Shown: positions 1 to 8,369 of the stretch, piece after piece
Layout of the letters: each line of letters begins with the position of its first letter
Numbering within the stretch: position 1 is the first letter of the stretch
Assembly: GCF_020179755.1 (NCBI RefSeq)
Contig: NZ_JAIUCY010000001.1
Span: 868,001-932,000, forward strand
Direction: 5' to 3'
Length of the DNA: 64,000 nucleotides
Origin: Herbaspirillum sp. alder98
GTDB lineage: Bacteria > Pseudomonadota > Gammaproteobacteria > Burkholderiales > Burkholderiaceae_D
Made by a program: the position numbers and the translations under genes
The notes under the pieces: generated by a model
The model's database searches: none
What the model saw: only the letters and a program-made list of their open reading frames with translations
What the model was told of the DNA's origin: nothing

Positions 1-1759
1 CGCTTATCGCGATGGCAGCCTGACGCCAGGCAAATTGATCGGCGATCTGCTGACCCGCATCGACAGCGCCGCGCGCGACGAGGTATGGATCAGCCGCGTG
101 CCGGCCAAGCAGCTGCGACAGCAGGCGGCGGCGCTCGACCTGATGTTGCAGATCAAGGGCGCGGCGGTATTCGACAGCATGCCGCTGTTCGGCGTGCCGT
201 TCGCCGTCAAGGACAACATCGACGTGGCCGACATGGCCACCACCGCTGGCTGTCCAGAATACGCGCGGGTGGCCGCCAGCAACGCCACCGTGGTCACCCG
301 CCTGCAACAGGCCGGCGCGCTGCTGGTCGGCAAGACCAACCTGGACCAGTTCGCCACCGGGCTGGTCGGGGTGCGTTCGCCTTATGGGGCGGTGCGCAAT
401 ACCTTCAAGCCCGAGTACGTCTCGGGCGGCTCCAGTTCGGGCTCGGCGGTAGCGGTCGGACTGGGCCAGGTGCTGTTCTCGCTGGGCACCGACACCGCCG
501 GCTCGGGCCGCGTGCCGGCCGCCTTTAATAACCTGGTGGGCCTCAAGCCCAGTCGCGGCCTGATCAGCAACCACGGCCTGGTGCCGGCATGCCGCACGCT
601 GGATTGCATCTCGATCTTCGCCCACGATGTGGGCAGCGCCTGGCAGGTGTTGCGCAGCGCCGCCGGCTTCGATGCCGCCGATCCGTATTCGCGCGCGTTG
701 CCGATGGCGGGCGTAAAGCGACGCGGCTATCGGGTGGCGGTGCCGCAGCAGCCGGAGTTCTACGGCGACGTCATCGCCCAGGAAGCCTATGAGCGCACGC
801 TGGCGCAGATCACGGCGCTGCCCGGCGTCACCGTCACGGGCATTGCCTTCGATGTCTTCACCGATGCCGCGCAGATGCTGTACCAGGGGCCGTGGGTCGG
901 CGAACGCCGCGCGGTGCTGGGCGATTTCTTCATCGAACACAACCAGGCGGTGCACCCGGTGGTGCGCCAGATCACGGCCCAGGCCGAGAACTACGACGCC
1001 GTCGACGCCTTCAACGCCCAATACCACCTGGCCGAGCTGCGGCGCGAAGCCGAGACCCTGCTGGCCGACAGCGATTTGCTGCTGGTGCCGACCACCACCA
1101 CCTTCCCCACCATCGCCGAAGTCGAAGCCGACCCGATCGTGCGCAATTCGCAACTCGGTTACTACACCAACTTCGTCAACCTGATGGACATGGCGGCGCT
1201 GGCGATCCCCGGCCTCTGGCGGCGCGACGGCTTGCCGGCCGGCGTCACGCTGATCGGCCCGGCCGGCAGCGACCAGATGCTGGCCGAAGCCGGCGCCCGC
1301 TTCCAGCAGGCCTTGGGCGGCGCCAGCCAGGCCGACGCCATCGCCACCGCCCCGCTGCCGGCCAGCGAAGCCAGCATCGCCGTGTGCGTGGTCGGTGCAC
1401 ACCTGAGCGGGCAACCACTGAATTGGCAACTGCTGGAAGCCGGCGCGCATCGGGTGGCCGTCACCACCACCGCGCCCAGATACCGGCTGTACGCCCTGCC
1501 CGGCACCACGCCCCCAAAACCAGGCCTGGCGCGCACCGCCACCGAAGGCGCCGCCATCGCGGTGGAGGTGTGGCAGATGCCGCTACGCCAGTTTGGCGGC
1601 TTCGTCGCCGCCATTGCCGCCCCGCTCGGCATCGGCACCGTCGAGCTGGCCGATGGCAGCGCCGTCAAGGGCTTCATCTGCGAACCGGCCGGCCTCGACG
1701 GCGCCACCGACATTACCCACCACGGCGCCTGGGTGACCTACCTGGCCAGCCTCGCCTGA
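1..1759 (+). CDS. atzF: Allophanate hydrolase, 5'-truncated by window edge
   Basis: The enzyme hydrolyses allophanate (urea-1-carboxylate) to ammonia and CO2, the last step of biuret, triuret and cyanurate breakdown. The frame is already open at base 2, so the true start lies upstream; 585 residues are visible of about 600 in the family. The amidase-signature domain shows GVPFAVKDNID with the catalytic Lys at about base 209, GGSSSGSA with the cis-Ser at about 431, and GTDTAGSGR with the nucleophilic Ser at about 503, giving the Ser-cisSer-Lys triad. The C-terminal third, after about base 1350, is the AtzF-type domain, which distinguishes it from plain amidases. A transporter operon follows after 34 bases. 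Urea-carboxylase-coupled allophanate hydrolase is the alternative; no urea carboxylase gene is in view. Confidence 0.9.
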   Translation, partial: AYRDGSLTPGKLIGDLLTRIDSAARDEVWISRVPAKQLRQQAAALDLMLQIKGAAVFDSMPLFGVPFAVKDNIDVADMATTAGCPEYARVAASNATVVTRLQQAGALLVGKTNLDQFATGLVGVRSPYGAVRNTFKPEYVSGGSSSGSAVAVGLGQVLFSLGTDTAGSGRVPAAFNNLVGLKPSRGLISNHGLVPACRTLDCISIFAHDVGSAWQVLRSAAGFDAADPYSRALPMAGVKRRGYRVAVPQQPEFYGDVIAQEAYERTLAQITALPGVTVTGIAFDVFTDAAQMLYQGPWVGERRAVLGDFFIEHNQAVHPVVRQITAQAENYDAVDAFNAQYHLAELRREAETLLADSDLLLVPTTTTFPTIAEVEADPIVRNSQLGYYTNFVNLMDMAALAIPGLWRRDGLPAGVTLIGPAGSDQMLAEAGARFQQALGGASQADAIATAPLPASEASIAVCVVGAHLSGQPLNWQLLEAGAHRVAVTTTAPRYRLYALPGTTPPKPGLARTATEGAAIAVEVWQMPLRQFGGFVAAIAAPLGIGTVELADGSAVKGFICEPAGLDGATDITHHGAWVTYLASLA

Positions 1760-1793
1760 TTCGATTTTCTGCCATCTCACCACGGAGCCTGCA

Positions 1794-2801
1794 ATGAAAA
1801 AGAACCCATCGCAACCCAACCAGCCGCGTCGCCAGTTCATCGCCGGCGCCGGCGCGCTCGCAGCCAGTGCGCTGCTGGCCGGTGCGCCGGCCATCGTGCG
1901 GGCGCAGAGCGTGCCGATCCGCATCGGTTATTGGCCGGTCGCGGCCGGCCTGCCCTTCTACGCAGCAGTGGAAGCCGGGTATTTCAAGCAGGCCGGACTG
2001 GACGTGCAACCACAGAAATTCGCCGGCGCCCAGCAGGTGATGGAAGCCATGCTCGCCGGTCGCGCCGACGGCTCGGCCAACGGCACCGGCGCCGGCAACC
2101 TGGCCATCGGCGAGATCGCCCAGCCGGGCCTGTTCAAGATCTTCGCCACCAATCCCAGCAACGCCAAGTACGTGCTGGATGAATTCCTGGTGCCCAAGGA
2201 CAGCCCGATCAAGTCGATCGCCGAACTCAAGGGCAAGAAGGTCGCCTCCGGCCCCGGCATCCAGAACGTGACCCTGGCCAAGACCGTGCTCGAGCGCGCC
2301 GGCGCCACCGGTGCCACCGTGGTCGAACTGCCGATCGGCCAGCACGTCGCCTCGCTGGCGGCGGGCCAGGTCGACGCGGTCTATACGCTGGAGCCGACCG
2401 GCACCGTCGGCCGCATGAACAACACCACCCGCCTGCTCGAAGCGGGCGTGATTGCCAAGTACATCCTGGGCGATCCGATGGCGCCCTGGCACGGCGGCGC
2501 CGCCGCGCTGACCACCGAATTCATCAAGAAGCATCCGGACCTGGCCAAGAAGTACATCGCCGCCTACACCCGCGGCATCGAACTGATCCGCACCAATCCG
2601 GACCAGGCGCGCGCCTACCTGAAGGGCTATACCGCCATCGAGGGTTCGCTGACCAATGAAGTGCCGCTGGCGTCCTACATGCTGTATTCCGAATTCAAGC
2701 CCAGCGACGTCGCCTACTTCCAGAAGTTCTATGACCTGTTCGTCGAGAAGGGCGTGTTCTCGACCCGCGTGCTGGTCGACAGCATCCTCTACAAGGGCTG
2801 A
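1794..2801 (+). CDS. ABC transporter substrate-binding protein, NMT1/SsuA-like
   Basis: This is a periplasmic solute receptor of the NMT1/THI5/SsuA class. The N-terminus carries a twin-arginine signal (PRRQFIAGAGALAAS) with cleavage probably after APAIVRAQ, so Tat export is expected. The mature part begins IRIGYWPVAAGLPFYAAVEAGYF, the classic opening of this family, and the 335-residue length is normal. It lies 34 bases after atzF and 7 bases before a matching permease. The family binds small N- or S-compounds such as sulfonates, nitrate or pyrimidine precursors. The ligand is not readable from sequence; a urea-derived amide is inferred only from the neighbours. Confidence 0.88.
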   Translation: MKKNPSQPNQPRRQFIAGAGALAASALLAGAPAIVRAQSVPIRIGYWPVAAGLPFYAAVEAGYFKQAGLDVQPQKFAGAQQVMEAMLAGRADGSANGTGAGNLAIGEIAQPGLFKIFATNPSNAKYVLDEFLVPKDSPIKSIAELKGKKVASGPGIQNVTLAKTVLERAGATGATVVELPIGQHVASLAAGQVDAVYTLEPTGTVGRMNNTTRLLEAGVIAKYILGDPMAPWHGGAAALTTEFIKKHPDLAKKYIAAYTRGIELIRTNPDQARAYLKGYTAIEGSLTNEVPLASYMLYSEFKPSDVAYFQKFYDLFVEKGVFSTRVLVDSILYKG

Positions 2802-2808
2802 AACCGTC

Positions 2809-3600
2809 ATGTCAAACACCTCCGCCCCCGTCGCGCCAGGCAAGCCGTCGCCATGGCTCAGGCTGTTGCCGGTGATCGGCCCGCTGGTGCTGTTCGTCAT
2901 CTGGGACCTGGTGGTGCGCGCCGGCTGGATCAAGGCAATCCTGCTGCCGCCGCCGGGCGCCACGCTGGTGGCGATGGTCAACGGCCTGGCCGGCGGCGCG
3001 CTGCTGACCGACTTTGCGGTGACGGTCTGGCGCACCGTGCAGGCCTTCGTCATCGCGGCCGTCATCGGCGTGCCGCTGGGCGTGCTGCTGGGCAGCAACG
3101 AGCGCGCCTATCGCAGCGTCGAGTTCCTGATCGACTTCTTTCGCTCGACGCCGTCGTCGGCACTGATCCCGCTGTTCCTGCTGATCTTTGGCGTGTCCGA
3201 CGTCAACAAGGTCGCCATCGCCGCCTTCGGCGCATTGCTGATCGTGTTGTTCAACAGCGCCTATGGCGTGCTCAATGCCCGCAAGCAGCGGGTCATGGCG
3301 GCGCGCGTGATGGGGGCGTCGAACTGGCGCATCTTCAAGGACGTGCTGATCTGGGAAAGCCTGCAGCCGACCTTCGTGGGCCTGCGCAGCGCGGTCTCGA
3401 TGGCGCTGGTGATCGTGATCGTGGCCGAGATGTTCATCGGCTCCGAAAACGGCCTGGGCCATCGCATCATCGATGCCCAGCAAGTGCTCAATGTGCGCGA
3501 GATGTACGCCGCCATCCTGTCGGCCGGCGCGTTGGGCTATGCATTGAATGTGGTCTTCATCGTCATCGAAAAACGTATTGTCCACTGGAGCGGAAGATGA
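2809..3600 (+). CDS. ABC transporter permease, SsuC/TauC-like
   Basis: This is an inner-membrane permease of the nitrate/sulfonate/taurine importer family, 263 residues with about six membrane segments. The EAA-type cytoplasmic loop is visible as AARVMGASNWRIFKDVLIWESLQP. ATG 2809 is preferred because it follows the upstream stop by 7 bases and is the first Met ahead of the first hydrophobic helix. The open frame extends further upstream but overlaps the binding-protein gene. The 3' end overlaps the ATPase gene by 4 bases (ATGA), so the three subunits are probably made from one message. Confidence 0.9.
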   Translation: MSNTSAPVAPGKPSPWLRLLPVIGPLVLFVIWDLVVRAGWIKAILLPPPGATLVAMVNGLAGGALLTDFAVTVWRTVQAFVIAAVIGVPLGVLLGSNERAYRSVEFLIDFFRSTPSSALIPLFLLIFGVSDVNKVAIAAFGALLIVLFNSAYGVLNARKQRVMAARVMGASNWRIFKDVLIWESLQPTFVGLRSAVSMALVIVIVAEMFIGSENGLGHRIIDAQQVLNVREMYAAILSAGALGYALNVVFIVIEKRIVHWSGR

Positions 3601-4454
3601 GCGTCGTCATCAGTCCCAAGGTCGACCTGGCGGTCGAGCCCCCCTTCGTGCCGGGTCCGCCTGGCACCCATATCACCATCCGCGGCCTGACCAAGTACTT
3701 CGCCGGCTGGCCGCTGTACGAAGACTTCGATCTCGACATTCCGAAGCACAAGATCGTGTCGGTGTTCGGGCCCAACGGTTGCGGCAAGTCGACCCTGATC
3801 AACATGATCGCCGGACTGACGCCGGTCGACCGCGGCCAGATCCTGTTCGACGGCAAGTCGCTGGCCGATACCAAGATCGGCTACGTGTTCCAGAACTACC
3901 GCGATGCGCTGTTTCCGTGGCTGCGCACGATCGACAACATCGCCTACCCGCTCAAGGTGGAAGGACGTTCCAAGGCCGAGATCAAGCGCCGCATCGATGA
4001 ACTGGTGGCGTCCTTCGACGTCAAGTTCGACCTGATGCGTTATCCCTACGAATTGTCGGGCGGACAGCAGCAGACCGCCTCCATCATGCGCGCGCTGGCG
4101 CCGGGGCCGGAGGTGCTGTTTCTCGACGAACCGTTCTCGGCGCTGGACTTCGAGATGACGCTGTTCATCCGCGAAAAACTGCAAGAGGTCTTCATGCAGA
4201 CCGGCACCACCATGGTGCTGGTGTCGCACGACCTGGAAGAAGCGGTCTACCTGGCCGACGAGATCCTGTTGCTGACCAAGCGTCCGACTGCCGTGGCCGA
4301 CATCCTGAAATACGACGACCCGCGCCCGCGCACCATCGAGACGCTGTCGCAGCCTGGTTTCGTCTCGGCCAAGAAACTGAGCATGGAAATCTTCCAGCGC
4401 GAAGTGCGACGCCCGGCGCGCATGCAGGCGCCAGGCACGCTGACGCTGTCGTAA
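3597..4454 (+). CDS. ABC transporter ATP-binding protein, SsuB/TauB-like
   Basis: This is the ATPase of the preceding importer, 285 residues. Walker A is FGPNGCGKST, the signature is LSGGQQQTASIMRAL (SGGQQ followed by an unusual T where R is common), Walker B is EVLFLDEPFSALD, and the switch His is in LVSHDLEEAVYLAD. An N-terminal extension of about 25 residues precedes the domain. It starts inside the permease stop (ATGA). Together with the two genes before it, it completes a three-component importer that sits directly behind allophanate hydrolase. Confidence 0.9.
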   Translation: MSVVISPKVDLAVEPPFVPGPPGTHITIRGLTKYFAGWPLYEDFDLDIPKHKIVSVFGPNGCGKSTLINMIAGLTPVDRGQILFDGKSLADTKIGYVFQNYRDALFPWLRTIDNIAYPLKVEGRSKAEIKRRIDELVASFDVKFDLMRYPYELSGGQQQTASIMRALAPGPEVLFLDEPFSALDFEMTLFIREKLQEVFMQTGTTMVLVSHDLEEAVYLADEILLLTKRPTAVADILKYDDPRPRTIETLSQPGFVSAKKLSMEIFQREVRRPARMQAPGTLTLS

Positions 4455-4495
4455 TCCCGATATTCATCACCCCACGTCCACAGGAGCCATAGAAC

Positions 4496-5593
4496 ATGAA
4501 GACACGTCGCGATTTGTTGAAAATCACCGGAGCTGCCGCACTGGGCGCCGCCTTTCCGCTGGACCTGCTGGCCGCCGCGCCGCTGACCGTGGGCTTCATC
4601 TATGTCGGCGCGCGCGACGACTTCGGCTACAACCAGTCACATGCGCAAGCCGCAGCCATCATCAAGAAGCTGCCCGGCGTAAAGGTGATCGAAGAAGAAA
4701 AGGTGCCCGAGACGGTGGCGGTGCAAAAGACCATGGAAGCGATGATCCAGCAGGATGGCGCGCAGTTGATCTTCCCCACCTCGTTCGGCTATTTCGATCC
4801 GCACGTGCTGAAGATCGCCGAGAAATATCCCAAGGTGCGCATCGCCCACTGCGGCGGCCTGTGGACTGCCGGCAAGCATCCGATGAACGTGGGCAGCTTC
4901 TTCGGCTATATCGAAGAGTGCGAATACCTGTCGGGGGTGATCGCCGGCCACATGAGCCGCAGCAAGAAGCTGGCCTTCATCGCCGCCAAGCCGATCCCGC
5001 AGGTGCTGCGCAACATCAATGCCTTCACGCTGGGCGCGCAGTCGGTCGACCCCAGCATCACGACCCGGGTCATCTTCACCGGTGACTGGTCGCTGCCGGT
5101 GAAGGAAGCCGAAGCCGCCAACAGCCTCATCGACCAGGGCTGCGACGTGATCACCTGTCACGTCGATGGTCCCAAGGTGATCGTCGAGACCGCAGAAAAA
5201 CGCGGCGTGATGACCACCGGCTACCACGCCAGCCAGGCCGGGCTGGCGCCCAAGGGTTACCTGACCGGCGCCGAATGGAACTGGGCCACGCCCTACACCG
5301 AGATCGTCAAGGCCACGCTCGAGGGCAAGCCGATGATCAACTTCCTGCGCGGCGGACTGAAGGATAACTTCGTGCGCATGTCGCCTTATGGCGCGGCCGT
5401 CAGCGCCGCCGCCAAGACCCGCGCCGAAGAGATCAAGGCGCAGATGCTGGCCGGCAAATTCCAGATCTTCAAGGGCCCGATCAAGGACAACAAGGGCAAT
5501 GTGGTGATCGCCTCCGGCACGGTGCAGGCGCAGACCGATGTCGCACTGGAGAAGATGAACTATCTGGTGGCCGGCGTCGTGGGCCAGGTCTGA
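4496..5593 (+). CDS. BMP-family ABC transporter substrate-binding protein
   Basis: This is a periplasmic receptor of the basic-membrane-protein (PnrA/BmpA, nucleoside/purine-type) family, 365 residues. It has a Tat signal (TRRDLLKITGAAALGAAF) with cleavage near DLLAAAP. The mature domain opens LTVGFIYVGARDDFGYNQSH, typical of the family, and contains GSFFGYIEECEYLSGVIAG. The start is supported by AGGAG about 10 bases upstream of the ATG. BMP receptors commonly bind purine nucleosides and related heterocycles. Here the neighbours encode biuret- and triuret-type hydrolases, so a urea-oligomer or ureide ligand is inferred. Confidence 0.88.
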   Translation: MKTRRDLLKITGAAALGAAFPLDLLAAAPLTVGFIYVGARDDFGYNQSHAQAAAIIKKLPGVKVIEEEKVPETVAVQKTMEAMIQQDGAQLIFPTSFGYFDPHVLKIAEKYPKVRIAHCGGLWTAGKHPMNVGSFFGYIEECEYLSGVIAGHMSRSKKLAFIAAKPIPQVLRNINAFTLGAQSVDPSITTRVIFTGDWSLPVKEAEAANSLIDQGCDVITCHVDGPKVIVETAEKRGVMTTGYHASQAGLAPKGYLTGAEWNWATPYTEIVKATLEGKPMINFLRGGLKDNFVRMSPYGAAVSAAAKTRAEEIKAQMLAGKFQIFKGPIKDNKGNVVIASGTVQAQTDVALEKMNYLVAGVVGQV

Positions 5594-5612
5594 ACTTCGC
5601 CCGGGAGGCGCC

Positions 5613-6713
5613 ATGACTTCAGTTGCCGTCCTGCGCTGGCGCGCCAGCGCATTCAACGCCGCCGCCCCGCTGCTGCCGACCGTGTATGCATTGCTGGGTA
5701 CGCTGCTGCTGTTCGTGCTGTTCCTGCTGTTGCAGGGACGGCCGGCGCTGGACGCCTGCCTGCTGATCTACCAGGGCGCGTTTGGCTCGACCTTTGCCTG
5801 GCAGAACACCTTGCAACGGGCCGCTCCCCTGCTGCTGACGGCGCTCTGCGTGGCGCTGCCGGCGCGGGTCGGGCTGGTGGTCATCGGCGGCGAAGGGGCG
5901 CTGGCCCTGGGCGGACTGGCGGCAGCGGTGACTCCCTCGCTGCTGCCGGCATGGCCGCAGGCACTGATGCTGCCCTTGATGGCGCTGGCGGCGATGCTGG
6001 CCGGCGCCTTGTGGATCGCGCTGTGCGGGGCGCTGCGGCAGTGGCGCGGCGTCAACGAGACCATCTCCAGCCTGTTGCTGTCCTACCTTGCCGTGGCGCT
6101 CTTCAAGCACCTGGTCGAAGGCCCGCTGCGCGACCCGGCCAGTCTCAATAAACCCTCCACCGTGCCGCTGCCGGACACCTATCTGGTGAGCGCCCTGCCC
6201 GGGCTGGAAGTCCACTGGGGATTGGTCTGGGGCGTGCTGGCCTGTGTCGCGGCCTGGGTCTTCCTGCGCCATAGCGTGACCGGTTTTGCCCTGGCGGTGG
6301 TGGGCGGCAATGTGCGCACAGCCCGCCTGGTGGGGCTGCCGGTCAATCGCCTGGTCTTGCTGGCCTGCGCGCTGGGTGGCGCCGCCGCCGGCCTGGCGGG
6401 GCTGTTCGAAGTGACCGCCGTGCATGGCAGCGCCAACAGCGCGCTGCTGGCCGGTTACGGTTTTTCCGGGATCCTGGTGGCCTTCGCGGCGCGCCAGAAT
6501 CCCTTGGCCATCATCGTCTGCGCGGTGGTCATCGGCGGCGTCGAAGCCAGCGGCAGCCTGCTGCAACGCCGGCTCGACCTGCCCGACGCTACCACCCTGG
6601 TGCTACAGGGGCTGTTGTTCTGCAACCTGCTGGCATGGGAATCCATCGGCGGCCGGCTCGATGCGCTCAAGTTGCGCTGGCAAGCGACATCCAACGAGGT
6701 CAAGCATGGCTGA
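5613..6713 (+). CDS. BMP-linked ABC transporter permease 1
   Basis: This is an inner-membrane permease of the branched-chain/ribose-type superfamily (NupP/YufP-like), 366 residues with about nine hydrophobic segments. GGEGALALGGLAAA and the downstream GVNETISSLLLSYLA match the conserved loops of this group. A strong ribosome-binding site (GGGAGG) precedes the start. It lies 19 bases after the receptor gene and overlaps the second permease by 8 bases, as expected for a heterodimeric BMP-type channel. Confidence 0.88.
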   Translation: MTSVAVLRWRASAFNAAAPLLPTVYALLGTLLLFVLFLLLQGRPALDACLLIYQGAFGSTFAWQNTLQRAAPLLLTALCVALPARVGLVVIGGEGALALGGLAAAVTPSLLPAWPQALMLPLMALAAMLAGALWIALCGALRQWRGVNETISSLLLSYLAVALFKHLVEGPLRDPASLNKPSTVPLPDTYLVSALPGLEVHWGLVWGVLACVAAWVFLRHSVTGFALAVVGGNVRTARLVGLPVNRLVLLACALGGAAAGLAGLFEVTAVHGSANSALLAGYGFSGILVAFAARQNPLAIIVCAVVIGGVEASGSLLQRRLDLPDATTLVLQGLLFCNLLAWESIGGRLDALKLRWQATSNEVKHG

Positions 6714-7626
6714 AATCGATTATTCCACCCTGCTGCTGGCGCTGCTGGCCGGAGCGATCCGGGTCGGCACGCCGTTCCTGTTCGTCAGTCTCGGTGAATG
6801 CCTCACCGAAAAAGGCGGACGCGTCAACCTGGGTCTCGAAGGCATCCTGGTCTGTGGCGCCATGACCGGCTATGCGGCCTCGCTGCTGTCGGGCTCGGCC
6901 TGGCTGGGGGTGCTGGCCGCAGGCGGCTCGGGCTTGCTGCTGGGGGCGCTGCACGGGCTGGTGTGTTCGCTGCCGAGGGTCAACGACATCGCCTTCGGGA
7001 TCGCCCTGATGCTGCTGGGCACCGGCCTCGCCTTCTTCCTGGGCAAACCCTTCATCCAGCCGCAGGCGCCGATGCTGCCTTCGATCGACCTCGGCTTCTG
7101 GAGCGACAACGAGCGGCTGCATCATGCCTTGCAGATCAATGCGCTGTTCATCATCGGCGTGCTGCTGGCGCTGCTGCTGCAGTGGAGCCTGTCGGCCACG
7201 CGCTGGGGGCTGGCGCTGCGACTGGTGGGCGACCACGTCGACACGGCACGCGCGCTGGGCTATCGGATCAATGCCACGCGCATCGCCGCCACCTCGGCCG
7301 GCGGTTTCCTGGCGGCCGTCGGCGGCGCCTACCTGTCGCTCTATTACCCGGGCAGCTGGAACGAAGGCCTGTCGAGCGGCCAGGGACTGATGGCCGTGGC
7401 GCTGGTGATCTTCGCCCGCTGGCAACCGTGGCGTTGCCTGCTGGCGGCGCTGCTGTTCGGCGCGGCCGGCGCGCTCGGTCCGGCCTTGCAGGCGGTCGGC
7501 ATCAGCGCCGGCTATTACCTGTTCAATGCCGCCCCCTACGCGCTGACGCTGCTGATCATGATCCTGACCTGCCGCCCCGATCGCACCCTCGCCAGCAGCC
7601 CCGGCGAACTCAGCCTGACCCGCTAA
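6706..7626 (+). CDS. BMP-linked ABC transporter permease 2
   Basis: This is the second membrane subunit of the BMP-type importer (NupQ/YufQ-like), 306 residues. ATG 6706 is chosen because it overlaps the end of permease 1 by 8 bases and is followed at once by the first hydrophobic segment. Conserved family elements include LGECLTEKGGRVNLGLEGILVCGA near the N-terminus and VGDHVDTARALGY in the middle. The stop is followed by a 45-base gap before biuH. The ATPase of this importer is not next to the permeases: it lies on the other side of biuH. Confidence 0.88.
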   Translation: MAEIDYSTLLLALLAGAIRVGTPFLFVSLGECLTEKGGRVNLGLEGILVCGAMTGYAASLLSGSAWLGVLAAGGSGLLLGALHGLVCSLPRVNDIAFGIALMLLGTGLAFFLGKPFIQPQAPMLPSIDLGFWSDNERLHHALQINALFIIGVLLALLLQWSLSATRWGLALRLVGDHVDTARALGYRINATRIAATSAGGFLAAVGGAYLSLYYPGSWNEGLSSGQGLMAVALVIFARWQPWRCLLAALLFGAAGALGPALQAVGISAGYYLFNAAPYALTLLIMILTCRPDRTLASSPGELSLTR

Positions 7627-7671
7627 CCCCGCTAATCTCGCCAACTTCGCCAACCATTTACGGAGCCGTCA

Positions 7672-8367
7672 ATGTCGCAACTCTTCATCCAGGCCGAACC
7701 CTATCCATGGCCCTACGACGGCGCGCTCACGCCCGCCAATACTGCACTGGTGGTGATCGACATGCAGACCGACTTCTGCGGCATCGGCGGCTACGTCGAC
7801 AAGATGGGCTACGACCTGTCGCTCACGCGGGCGCCGATCGAACCGATCAAACGGGTGCTGAGCGCCATGCGGGCCGGCGGCTACGCCATCATCCACACCC
7901 GTGAAGGGCATCGCCCCGACCTGTCGGACCTGCCGGCCAACAAGCGCTGGCGCTCGCGCCAGATCGGCACCAATGGCGTCGGCATCGGCGATCCCGGCCC
8001 GTGCGGCAGGATCCTGGTGCGGGGCGAACCGGGTTGGGAAATCATCGACGAGCTGGCGCCGCTGGCCGGCGAGATCATCATCGACAAGCCCGGCAAGGGC
8101 TCGTTCTGCGCCACCGATCTCGACCTGCTGCTGCGCACCCGTGGCATCCGCAACCTGGTCCTGACCGGGATCACCACAGATGTCTGCGTGCACACCACCA
8201 TGCGCGAGGCCAACGACCGCGGCTATGAATGCGTGATGCTGGCCGACTGCTGCGGCGCCACCGACCATGCCAACCACCTGGCTGCGCTGTCGATGATCAA
8301 GATGCAGGGCGGCGTGTTCGGCGCGGTATCCGATGCGCAGTCGCTGATCCAGGCACTGGGAGCCTGA
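7672..8367 (+). CDS. biuH: Biuret amidohydrolase (isochorismatase-like cysteine hydrolase)
   Basis: The enzyme hydrolyses biuret to allophanate and ammonia. The 231-residue protein has the isochorismatase-like catalytic triad: Asp30 in VVIDMQTDF, Lys139 in IIDKPGKGSF and Cys172 in TDVCVHTT. Segments such as GGYVDKMGYDLSL, EGHRPDL, PANKRWRS and GDPGPCGRIL are those I recall from characterised rhizobial BiuH, so the call goes beyond the family level. The start has CGGAG about 8 bases upstream. Allophanate made here would be consumed by AtzF encoded at the window start. The residual alternative is another ureide amidohydrolase such as RutB; no rut genes are present. Confidence 0.85.
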   Translation: MSQLFIQAEPYPWPYDGALTPANTALVVIDMQTDFCGIGGYVDKMGYDLSLTRAPIEPIKRVLSAMRAGGYAIIHTREGHRPDLSDLPANKRWRSRQIGTNGVGIGDPGPCGRILVRGEPGWEIIDELAPLAGEIIIDKPGKGSFCATDLDLLLRTRGIRNLVLTGITTDVCVHTTMREANDRGYECVMLADCCGATDHANHLAALSMIKMQGGVFGAVSDAQSLIQALGA

Positions 8368-8369
8368 TC

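Noticed and set aside
1713..3098. Reverse open frame of about 460 codons across the SsuA-like gene
   Set aside because: Opposes a binding-protein gene with signal peptide and family motifs; no start context.
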